The position numbers and the translations under genes are program-made. The notes beneath the pieces were generated by a model. It was not told the DNA's origin and ran no database searches. It saw only the letters and a program-made list of their open reading frames with translations. DNA of 39,511 bases from an uncultured Saccharofermentans sp. Its GTDB lineage: Bacteria > Bacillota > Clostridia > Saccharofermentanales > Saccharofermentanaceae. Location: positions 1-39,511 of the forward strand of contig CAJOJI010000033.1 of assembly GCA_905234715.1 (NCBI GenBank), in the 5' to 3' direction. This document shows positions 1 to 7,597 of the stretch, piece after piece. Position 1 is the stretch's first letter. Every line of letters starts with the position of its first letter.

Positions 1-54
1 CGCATTTACTATGCACGCGTAAAAGAATATTTGGAAGCACAAGAAGCGGCATAA
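1..54 (+). CDS. 3' end of an unidentified CDS (partial; ...RIYYARVKEYLEAQEAA*)
   Basis: Open frame from window edge to TAA at 52-54, followed directly by a terminator-like hairpin. Confidence 0.4.
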   Translation, partial: RIYYARVKEYLEAQEAA

Positions 55-67
55 ACTAAATCTCTCT

Positions 68-112
68 AAAACAAAGCGAACTAGAAATTCACTCTAGTCC
101 GCTCGTTTTAAC
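68..112 (+). terminator. Putative intrinsic terminator
   Basis: AAAACAAAGCGAACTAGA / TCTAGTCCGCTCGTTTT imperfect inverted repeat ending in a T-run. Confidence 0.55.
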
Positions 113-1285
113 ATGCGCATTTTTCTTAGAACAAAAAATTAAAATTGCCTCTTGAATTAAATTAGCGGGTTTCCTGATGAAATGTATCGAACATGTTCCT
201 CCGCCGCTCTTATACATCGCACATCTGTAGAAGTCCTGATTCGCTCCAAAAGATTTACTGGTGCAGAAGTGAAGTTTTGACCCACAGTCGTGACAGTAAA
301 GTAATCCTGAGAACATACTGGTCTTCCCACTCTTTGATGGCCGTCTCCTGTTCTGGCGCAGTTCATGAACTCTCAGCCAGTCTTCTTCAGAGATAATAGC
401 TTCCTGCTGATCAGGAATGATCTGCCGCTCTTCTTCAGGGGCTTTATTCAGCCTGTGAACCTTATAGCTTACAGTCGAATAGACATTGTTTACCATACAT
501 CCGGTATACTTCCTATTGTCGAGGATGCCTGATACAGTCGTGTCTTTCCACCTGTAAGGATTATCCGGAAGGTAAACGGAGTAACCACGTCCGATAGAAG
601 CATAGTAGGAATTAGGTGTGAGTACTTTCTCTGCTTCAAGTCTTCTGGCTATCTGTGATGTTCCCATTCCAGAGAGGAACATCTCGAAGATATGTCTTAC
701 GACTTTTGCTGCTTCCTCGTCTATAAGCCACTTCTCTTTATCTTCCTTATCTCGGACATAGCCAAAGGGAACATGGTGAGAAACACGCAAATTATGTTCC
801 GACTTTGTCTTCCAGACTTGGCGAACCTTCTTGGATGTCTGTGCAGCATACCATTCGTTAAAGATCGTATGGAATGGCATAATCTCCACGCCTTCACCGA
901 TAGAAGTATTCACATGCTCTTGTATCGCTATAAATGTGATACCAAGGGAAGGGTAGACAATCTGTGTAAGACGTCCCATCTCGGTCTGTTCACGCCCAAA
1001 TCTTGACAGATCTTTAACGATTATCGTTCCGATCTTACCATCTTCTGCAAGAGCTTCCATTTCCTTGAACCCTGGACGGTCGAAAGTGGTACCTGAGACA
1101 CCGTCATCTACAAAGAATCTTGTGTTATGGTATCCGTTCTTCTTACAGTAGTCCTGAAGTATCTGCTTCTGGTTCTTGATGGAATTGGATTCCTCGTCTG
1201 ACTGCTTATCTGTATCATCTACTGATAATCTGCAGTATAGTGCTGTTATTTTATTGTTGTTGCCCTTATTCTCTGATGTTGTCAT
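89..1285 (-). pseudogene. Large serine recombinase/resolvase (Tn4451 TnpX/CTn type), C-terminally truncated; likely start MTTSENKG at 1285
   Basis: Translation has resolvase N-terminal domain (ALYCRLSVDD..., DGVSGTTFDRPGF, DLSRFGRE), recombinase domain and zinc ribbon (CHDCGSKLHF...YRCAMY...CSIHFIR). Similarity ends right after CSIHFIR; the coiled-coil C-terminus is missing. Confidence 0.85.
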
Positions 1286-1286
1286 A

Positions 1287-1547
1287 TTAATTCGCTCCTT
1301 TCTGACAACCGGGCATAGCATCAGTATTTTCAGAATACTCCCCAAAAGAAGAATCGTCCACGTTTTTCAGAAGATACTCCTGAAACTGTTTCATTACAGA
1401 AACACGGCCTTGGGGATTATAGTGTGTCTTTATCTCAAACACGGTATTGACGATCTTCATTTCAAACGACTGCTCGCCATATCTCTCTATTGGCTCATAG
1501 AGATCAGGATTGATTAGTCTCTTCCTTGCTTCGCTATCTTCATTCAT
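1287..1547 (-). CDS. Small protein upstream of and nearly overlapping the recombinase; probable transposon-encoded accessory protein
   Basis: 86-aa ORF ending GCGAATTAATATG (stop adjacent to recombinase ATG), shared consensus promoter upstream. Confidence 0.6.
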   Translation of the reverse strand: MNEDSEARKRLINPDLYEPIERYGEQSFEMKIVNTVFEIKTHYNPQGRVSVMKQFQEYLLKNVDDSSFGEYSENTDAMPGCQKGAN

Positions 1548-1583
1548 ATCTATCGCCTCTCAAAAGAACAAATGTTTGATTGG

Positions 1584-1612
1584 ATTATAGGAGGCGTGGT
1601 AAAGTGTGTCAA
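1584..1612 (-). promoter_or_regulatory. Perfect consensus sigmaA promoter for the small ORF/recombinase operon
   Basis: Minus strand TTGACA (1607-1612) - 17 bp - TATAAT (1584-1589). Confidence 0.8.
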
Positions 1613-1997
1613 TAGCATATCCACATGGGAGGTGCAGACTGTCCGTTTAATCGCCCAAACTGCTAAAAAACTCCGAAACTCTCGTTCCGGAGCCTTGATC
1701 ATTGTCGGTTATATTGCTGGAGTTTCTTATCAAAGACGGGTATTTGAGGATTGCTCCCGAAGTGTTTATGCGTATAGTTCAAAACTGGAAAGGGCCGAGA
1801 AGCATTACCGCCGGATAAAAGAATATGCTACGAAAACAGGTGTTGTCAGAATGCTCAGACTCACGGAAAAACAAAACGACAACATCACCATGATAACCGG
1901 CGAACCAGATTATCAGGAACAAACCGTTGGTACGAATTGCCATATTATGATATGAAGATAAATGGGTGAGGTGCTGAAAAGCCTTAAAATACTACTA

Positions 1998-2037
1998 CCT
2001 GAATGATACTCCAAAACTGGTGCATCGTTCAACAAAA
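1998..2037. repeat. 40-bp dispersed direct repeat, copy 1
   Basis: CCTGAATGATACTCCAAAACTGGTGCATCGTTCAACAAAA; 36/40 identical to 3051-3090; internal imperfect inverted repeat TGAATGAT...ATCGTTCA. Confidence 0.8.
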
Positions 2038-2068
2038 GGGACTCCGGATTGATCCAAGAGTCCTTTTT
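2034..2068. terminator. Bidirectional-type intrinsic terminator
   Basis: AAAAGGGACTC-CGGATTGATCCAA-GAGTCCTTTTT. Confidence 0.75.
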
Positions 2069-2096
2069 GAAATACTGTTATTAGATTAGTTCATTA

Positions 2097-2888
2097 CTAT
2101 GCGATATAAGTGTAGATCCAAACGTAGAACATATAGCCGCCGTAATTGTCTTCAAATTCAGTACCATAACTGTCATAGCCTATAGGCACGCTGAATACAA
2201 TTGCTATCTCATCTCCGTTTTCAGCGTTCTGGGGGAACTTAGCAAATAAGTCGGTCGAAGTATTCCATTTATGAGACCAGTCTTCACCGTCTTTATCTGC
2301 AAAATATCCGATACTTGATCCGAAGAACCTGTCGCCTGTAGCTTTTCCATTGCCGCTGCTGAAATAGACTCTTGCGGGGTCAAGGGTTTCTCCGTAACTG
2401 TTATCCGTCTCGCAGCGAAGTGTCAGCATTACATCAGCACCAGGCGCATAATACTGTTCCGGATTCGAACATTCAACTACAAACGTAGCTACAGAAGGAT
2501 TAAAGGGCTTATCGTATTCAGGACCCTGATAGCCGCCGTAAAGCTCGAAGCGAATAAATCCGTCACCGATATCACCCTTAAAGTATTCATCAAACATGTA
2601 ATACCCGTTCTGCCGGCTTACATATTGTCCCTCATAGGAAAAATATGATACATCCGTGAGATTCCACATTCCATTCTTCAAAGCACCTGAATCAGGCTCT
2701 TCAGATTCTGTAGTCTCTTCTGCGGCAGTTGTCTCTTCAGCAGAAGTTGTAGCTTCAGTAGTTGTCTCTTGATCTTTGGGTTTTGTCGTTTCTTCAGTAG
2801 ATCTGCTATCCTTTACAACAGTTTGACAACCTGTCAAAAGGAGCGTCAAAACCAATAATGGAGCAATTATCTTTTTCATCAGCAGCAC
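2097..2888 (-). CDS. Secreted lipoprotein with Thr/Glu-rich linker
   Basis: Signal peptide and lipobox MLLMKKIIAPLLVLTLLLTGC; SEETTAAEETTESEE linker; RBS GGAGGTG upstream. Confidence 0.7.
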   Translation of the reverse strand: MLLMKKIIAPLLVLTLLLTGCQTVVKDSRSTEETTKPKDQETTTEATTSAEETTAAEETTESEEPDSGALKNGMWNLTDVSYFSYEGQYVSRQNGYYMFDEYFKGDIGDGFIRFELYGGYQGPEYDKPFNPSVATFVVECSNPEQYYAPGADVMLTLRCETDNSYGETLDPARVYFSSGNGKATGDRFFGSSIGYFADKDGEDWSHKWNTSTDLFAKFPQNAENGDEIAIVFSVPIGYDSYGTEFEDNYGGYMFYVWIYTYIA

Positions 2889-2941
2889 CTCCGATCTTCA
2901 AGTGAAATAGAATCGTATCAAGATGTTTACCTTATTGAATA

Positions 2942-2947
2942 ATTATA
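2942..2947 (-). promoter_or_regulatory. Extended -10 element for the lipoprotein gene
   Basis: Minus strand TATGGTATAAT (TGnTATAAT), no strong -35. Confidence 0.45.
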
Positions 2948-3050
2948 CCATACGCGGGTAGCGCATGCTTCCTTAAGCAGTCCTATAAGAAATATATGGT
3001 GAAAAACGCATTATTTGAAAATCTGACATATAAAACTATGTCAAAAATCG

Positions 3051-3090
3051 CCTGAATGATACTCAAAAAATGTTGCATCGTTCAACGAAA
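3051..3090. repeat. 40-bp dispersed direct repeat, copy 2
   Basis: CCTGAATGATACTCAAAAAATGTTGCATCGTTCAACGAAA; 36/40 identical to 1998-2037, same orientation. Confidence 0.8.
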
Positions 3091-3091
3091 C

Positions 3092-3901
3092 CTAATTCAG
3101 GCCTTCCAAACACTCAAGTATTCGTTCAAATGCCACAGAAGCCTTAATCCTGAGCCAGTTGTCCTTTCCACTTTCTTCCACTGACTTCGTAAAGTCACGG
3201 TCAGTAAAGATTTTCTTTATTCTCCGCCTTATGTCGTTCATATCGTTTTCAAGCATATCGGGATCGTCAAGGATATAGGTATGAATGCACCGCATCAGCT
3301 TTTCGCCGTCAACATATTCGGAGAGATAACAGAGATCGAATATATCTTTGACCCTTCCTGAAAATGTACCGAACTTCACAAGTGCACGCAGTTTCTCAGC
3401 GAAAATCTGTTCCTTAGAATTCATAAGCAGACAAACACCTTCATCGTCATGGCAAACATCGAAACAGTATTCGTCTTGCTCAATCTGAATATTCTTGTGA
3501 ACCCCGAGATCCATCTTCGTCTTAAAGGTATGCCCGCTGTTATCCCTGATCACAACCCATACTCGCTTACCACGATATTCCTGTTGTGATAATTCCTCGA
3601 TCGGACCTGAAATCTGTATCGTTATTCCTTCGAGGCAGTTCAATTTATTGATAAATCGGCGTATTGAATCCTCTTCGATAGAATACTTTATGAAGTCAAA
3701 GTCGATATCTCGCGTAGCACGCCTCACATCACCTGTAATACTGCGCATCACTACGCCGCCCTTAATTGTAACATTGCGGTTTAGTGGACTTTCGGCGATT
3801 GCCTTCAACATAATGTCCTGACATACCCTTGATTCCGCCAACAGGTCATTATAGCCCTCAGAAACGTACTGAGCTGCCATTTCCTCAAGATCGACCATCA
3901 A
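3092..3901 (-). CDS. AbiEii-type nucleotidyltransferase toxin (type IV-like TA)
   Basis: TIKGGVVMRSITGDVRRATRDIDFDF nucleotidyltransferase motif and EKLRALVKFGTFSGRVKDIFDL; ATGA overlap with the upstream antitoxin gene. Confidence 0.85.
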   Translation of the reverse strand: MMVDLEEMAAQYVSEGYNDLLAESRVCQDIMLKAIAESPLNRNVTIKGGVVMRSITGDVRRATRDIDFDFIKYSIEEDSIRRFINKLNCLEGITIQISGPIEELSQQEYRGKRVWVVIRDNSGHTFKTKMDLGVHKNIQIEQDEYCFDVCHDDEGVCLLMNSKEQIFAEKLRALVKFGTFSGRVKDIFDLCYLSEYVDGEKLMRCIHTYILDDPDMLENDMNDIRRRIKKIFTDRDFTKSVEESGKDNWLRIKASVAFERILECLEGLN

Positions 3902-4437
3902 TATACCTCCGTCCGAAGAATTCTTACCACAGTATCACGCTTGGGCATAGCTTCCGCATAGTCTCGAATCTTCTCGGGATTAAGCTGCGGCAGTAATCTA
4001 CGGTAATTGTTCAATATTTCCTTATAATAGTTAAAGGATAATTTGCTCTTAAATCTGATCAATTCCACTAGCATCCTCTCCCGATCAAATATCGGCAGAG
4101 AATACCCCTTATAATCAATGGTTGTTTTTCCTATATCCAGAAGTTCCTTGGGCATGAACACCTGCTTTATCCTTGAATCTGCAATCGGTGCCGCTTCACG
4201 TTTGGTTGCCAATGTATATAATTCCGGTATTTCGTCGGTCAATCCATATAAATAGAAGGCAGTATCCATTGTTATGATCGTTTGCGGATATTTAAAGGAA
4301 ACAACAGCCAACTCGGGAACATGCTCCGTTTCGGAAAAAATGCCTTTATCCACACGGAAGAGCTTGCCCGAATTAACCATCTGATTGATAAAATAATCAG
4401 ATCCGTATTCTTTTATACATTCAGCTCGCGTTTTCAA
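3898..4437 (-). CDS. AbiEi-type antitoxin/transcriptional regulator
   Basis: Domain pattern GKLFRVDKGIFSE...YGLTDEIPELYTLATKREAAP...; operon with AbiEii. Confidence 0.85.
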   Translation of the reverse strand: MKTRAECIKEYGSDYFINQMVNSGKLFRVDKGIFSETEHVPELAVVSFKYPQTIITMDTAFYLYGLTDEIPELYTLATKREAAPIADSRIKQVFMPKELLDIGKTTIDYKGYSLPIFDRERMLVELIRFKSKLSFNYYKEILNNYRRLLPQLNPEKIRDYAEAMPKRDTVVRILRTEVY

Positions 4438-4461
4438 TGTAATACCTCGGTTTATACGCTT

Positions 4462-4571
4462 ATATGCATTTCACATCGTTTTGCATAGATTTGTATAAAT
4501 TGTAGGTATTATCTCATTTGGTGTCAACACTAATTTTAATAATCATATGCAAAGCATATTATTTTGCATAG
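4462..4571. promoter_or_regulatory. Candidate AbiEi operator cluster (TGCATA half-sites)
   Basis: ATATGCAT 4462-4469, TTTTGCATAG 4479-4488, palindrome ATATGC-AAA-GCATAT 4545-4559, TTTTGCATAG 4562-4571, flanking the promoter on both sides. Confidence 0.55.
4499..4527 (-). promoter_or_regulatory. abiE operon promoter
   Basis: Minus strand TTGACA (4522-4527) - 17 bp - TACAAT (4499-4504). Confidence 0.75.
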
Positions 4572-4867
4572 GACTGTACAACGATTAATCTTTGAAAACA
4601 GTTGAGTCTAGGCCATTAAATTTCTTTCTTAGATCTGCTTACTGCGGTTTTTTCACGACTAGGAATCCTTACTTAGCCGTATACCAGTATAATATCAGTA
4701 AATGTCAATAATTCGTGCTTTTTATGCTTGTCCTCAAAAAGGTGGCTCTATGACTTTTTTTAGAATCATACGCTTGATTCTATCCTAAAAGTATCTCTTA
4801 TACTAACGAACCAGTAAGATGATATTTACGTATTCAAATAAACTCTTGACTCATTTTGATTGCGCCC

Positions 4868-5130
4868 CTATTCTCTTGACATACTCCCTGTTATAGCAAC
4901 TCGGAATGGTTTAGCAAGCAACGTATTTGTGTACCACAAATACAAAATGCTTGTTAGGGTGCGCCCCCTAAAACCCCTTTATGCTCTTCCAAATAAGTAG
5001 CACTCGGATCGAGTGCGTCAAAAGGGTCTCAGGGATTCCCTGACAAGCTCTCCCATGCGTTTGTGTACACAAACGCGTTGCTTGCAATTCCATTCCGAGG
5101 TCGTAAGACAGGCTTGTGTCAAGAGTAAAG
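4868..5130. repeat. Long two-armed inverted-repeat element with nested hairpins
   Basis: Both arms read inward as CTCTTGACA-N17/18-CTCGGAATGG-N4-GCAAGCAACG-hairpin-GCTTGT-(T/C)AGGG hairpin. Hairpins: GTATTTGTG-TAC-CACAAATAC (4923-4943), GCGTTTGTGTACACAAACGC (5057-5076), TTAGGG-N6-CCCTAA (4954-4971), TCAGGG-ATT-CCCTGA (5029-5043); central GCACTCG-GAT-CGAGTGC (5000-5016). Confidence 0.8.
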
Positions 5131-5149
5131 CCCGGTCAATGTAATGATA

Positions 5150-5187
5150 GAAAAAGACCGACAGGATATGTCAAATCCCATCGGTCT
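5150..5187 (-). terminator. Intrinsic terminator
   Basis: Minus strand AGACCGA-N19-TCGGTCTTTTTC. Confidence 0.65.
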
Positions 5188-5298
5188 CTGTCCCTGTAAA
5201 CTGATGCTATGCTCTGTCTTTGCATTACTGCCTTATCCGCATAAAACACAATGTTTGCGGGTTTTTGAGGGCATCTTGTCTTTTTTGTTGCCCTAATA

Positions 5299-5389
5299 TG
5301 GCGGAGACGGAGAGATTCGAACTCTCGTGCCGGTTGCCCGACAAACGCATTTCGAGTGCGCCCCGTTATGACCACTTCGATACGTCTCC
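5299..5389 (-). tRNA. tRNA-Ser (anticodon CGA), CCA encoded
   Basis: Minus strand GGAGACG...GCGCA-CTCGAAA-TGCGT...long variable arm...AGAGTTCGAATCTCT-CCGTCTCC-GCCA. Confidence 0.93.
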
Positions 5390-5451
5390 AAACTCGCAAT
5401 ATTGTAAATGATTCGAGTCTATTATTCAACTAAAACAGCGTTGTAACAATG

Positions 5452-5994
5452 CTAAATAGCGCCAAACCTTATGTTTTTACGCAGTTCTTCTTTGGCCTCC
5501 TCACCGCACAGGAAACCTACGAGAGCAAGACCGAAATCGACTGATGTGCCCATTGCCTGGCTTGTGATCATGTTGCCGTTAACTACAACTTTGCTGTCTT
5601 CGATGACATTGGCACCGCCCTTGCGGAGCTCTTCCCAGAAACCGGGGTTGCATGTTGATGTCTTGCCGTTAAGAAGACCAAGACCTGCAAAGACAGTAGG
5701 GGCAGCGCAGTGATCGTTAAACTTAACGAGATTCTTTTTAAGTTCCTCGCAAGCGTTGAGGTTGTTTGTTCCTCTTACGCCGCCCGGAAGAACGAGAAGA
5801 TCGTAATCTTCGAAGTTGATCTCGCTGATAAGCTTATCTGCCGTGATCTTTACGTCTCTTGAAGCGCAGATCTCGAGTGAAGGCATGATGGATACCACAT
5901 CAACATCAACCTTTGCTCTTCTTAAAAGGTCAACGGGCGTAATTGCCTCTACCTCTTCACTGCCGTCTGCTATGAATACTGCAACTTTTGCCAT
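5452..5994 (-). CDS. DJ-1/PfpI (YajL/ThiJ-like) family protein
   Basis: MAKVAVFIADGSEEVEAITPVDLLRRA; LVLPGG; nucleophile-elbow Cys in HCAAP; GK...T..PGF. Confidence 0.9.
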   Translation of the reverse strand: MAKVAVFIADGSEEVEAITPVDLLRRAKVDVDVVSIMPSLEICASRDVKITADKLISEINFEDYDLLVLPGGVRGTNNLNACEELKKNLVKFNDHCAAPTVFAGLGLLNGKTSTCNPGFWEELRKGGANVIEDSKVVVNGNMITSQAMGTSVDFGLALVGFLCGEEAKEELRKNIRFGAI

Positions 5995-6009
5995 GTTAAA
6001 ATCCTTTCC

Positions 6010-6615
6010 TTAAAGGCCAAGAAAGCCTTTCACAAATATTTCTATTCCTATGAGGATCAGTATTACGCCGCCGATTATCGTGGCCGTACTGACGAATTTT
6101 GCGCCGATCTTCTTGCCGAAGATCAACCCCAATAAGCATATCACAAGCGTTACGACTCCAATTATCAAAGATGAGGCAAATGCTCGTAAAAATGAGTAAT
6201 CTGCGATGGTAAATCCTACTGAAAGAGCATCTATGGAAGTTGCGACTCCCTGAACGATGAGCGCACCCCAGGTGAGTTTCTTTGCTTCCTTAACCTCTTC
6301 CTTCTTCTTTTTGCCGCCCTGCTTCTTATCCTTAATTCCTTCAAAGACCATCTTTCCGCCGATGAAGAGAAGAAGGAACAGTGCGATCCACGGGATAAAC
6401 TTATGGAATGCGGTAAATATCTCGGCAACTGTCGTTACCAGGAACCAGCCGATAAGCGGCATGAGAAACTGAAAGACTGCGTAAACGCCTGAGATCTTGA
6501 ACATCCTGGTCTTTCTCATGTCGGGCTCAACTATTCCGTTGGCAACTGAGATTGAGAAGGCATCCATAGCGAGGCCCACTCCCAAGAGCACGGAATTAAA
6601 TATGAATTGGATCAT
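6010..6615 (-). CDS. mntP: Manganese efflux pump MntP (start likely MIQFIFNSV, shorter than the ORF track)
   Basis: LLGVGLAMDAFSISVANGI and GVATSIDALSVGFTIA repeat motifs; riboswitch and RBS (GGACGGAGG) upstream. Confidence 0.9.
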   Translation of the reverse strand: MIQFIFNSVLLGVGLAMDAFSISVANGIVEPDMRKTRMFKISGVYAVFQFLMPLIGWFLVTTVAEIFTAFHKFIPWIALFLLLFIGGKMVFEGIKDKKQGGKKKKEEVKEAKKLTWGALIVQGVATSIDALSVGFTIADYSFLRAFASSLIIGVVTLVICLLGLIFGKKIGAKFVSTATIIGGVILILIGIEIFVKGFLGL

Positions 6616-6642
6616 TTGAATTATCCTCCGTCCTGATGCCCG

Positions 6643-6765
6643 GGCAAAAAAATAACCCAAGGCACCTGTATTAGCCTTGAGTCTCACATATCAGAATAAG
6701 CCAGGTATTATACCAGTATGTTGACTTATACAACGCAAAAGTGCGTCTGCTACTCCCTCAACAGC
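6643..6765 (-). ncRNA. yybP-ykoY (Mn2+) riboswitch with terminator hairpin
   Basis: Minus strand GAGGGAGTAGC...GTCAACATACTGG...TGTGAGACTCAAGGC then CTCAAGGC-N10-GCCTTGGG-TTATTTTTTT, directly upstream of mntP. Confidence 0.88.
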
Positions 6766-6769
6766 ACCG

Positions 6770-6799
6770 ATTCTAACAACCGGTTTCCGAGTTAGTCAA
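6770..6799 (-). promoter_or_regulatory. Promoter for the mntP leader
   Basis: Minus strand TTGACT (6794-6799) - 18 bp - TAGAAT (6770-6775). Confidence 0.5.
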
Positions 6800-7000
6800 C
6801 ACTAACGTTGTTGTTTTACGGCGGTTACTGCTTTTCGCATTATCAGAAAACAATAAAAATCAGGGTTTTCGGCTGCTGTAGTTTCTACAAATCGTTGGTT
6901 CACTGCCGGGCTCATATAAAGTAATATAATAAAACTCGCACGCGCGTAAATAATGTTGTACAATAATCATTCGCTGACCAATATACATCAGGAGGCCAAT

Positions 7001-7546
7001 ATGAACGAATACATTAAGCAGATATCTGACAGAATCAGAGAGCTTAGAGACATCCTCGACTTGACCGCAGAAGAAGTTGCTTCAGGCTGTGGCGTGAGCG
7101 CAGAAGAGTATTTAGCATATGAGAACGGCGAAAAAGAAATCCCGATCAGCATCCTTTACAAGGTTGCAGGCATTTTCAAGGTGGATCCCACAGTACTGAT
7201 GACAGGCGACGTCCCGAGAATGGACGATTATACAGTGGTAAGAGGCGGCAACGGCGTTAAGGTCGAGCGTTATCCCGGCTATTCTTTCAGCGCCCTCGCT
7301 TTCAACTATAAGCACAGACAGATGGATCCGATGATCGTTACACTCTCCAAGTCAGAGACAGCTGAGCTCGTCCGCCACGGCGGTCAGGAGTTCAACTATG
7401 TCATCGAAGGCGCGATCAGAGTAGTCGTCGGAGACAGAGAATTCACACTCGAGGCAGGAGATTCCATTTACTTCAATCCTGAGAAGCCTCACGGACAGAG
7501 AGCCGTGACGGAGACTGCTAAGTTCCTCACGATCATCAACGAGTGA
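7001..7546 (+). CDS. XRE-family transcriptional regulator with C-terminal cupin domain
   Basis: N-terminal HTH (RIRELRDILDLTAEEVASGCGVSAEEYLAYENGEKEIP), cupin (EFNYVIEGAIRVVVGDREFTLEAGDSIYFNPEKPHGQ); RBS AGGAGG before ATG 7001. Confidence 0.88.
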   Translation: MNEYIKQISDRIRELRDILDLTAEEVASGCGVSAEEYLAYENGEKEIPISILYKVAGIFKVDPTVLMTGDVPRMDDYTVVRGGNGVKVERYPGYSFSALAFNYKHRQMDPMIVTLSKSETAELVRHGGQEFNYVIEGAIRVVVGDREFTLEAGDSIYFNPEKPHGQRAVTETAKFLTIINE

Positions 7547-7597
7547 TTTAGCAGTTCTACCCCAAAAATATTGAAGTAGAAAAGGAATGATATACCC

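Noticed and set aside
1572-1955. 127-aa plus-strand ORF
   Set aside because: Its start overlaps a perfect minus-strand consensus promoter and has no RBS; no domain recognised. Possibly a decayed gene, but not supportable
1998-3090. Integron cassette (attC-like) interpretation of the 40-bp repeats
   Set aside because: GTTCAAC fits one core-site consensus but the partner GTTRRRY core and attC architecture are missing, and no IntI is present
5000-5389. Attachment-site duplication: shared TCGAGTGCG between the inverted element and tRNA-Ser
   Set aside because: Only 9 bp and located in the anticodon-stem region rather than the tRNA 3' end; likely chance
5136-5429. 97-aa minus-strand ORF
   Set aside because: Runs through tRNA-Ser and a terminator; not credible as a gene
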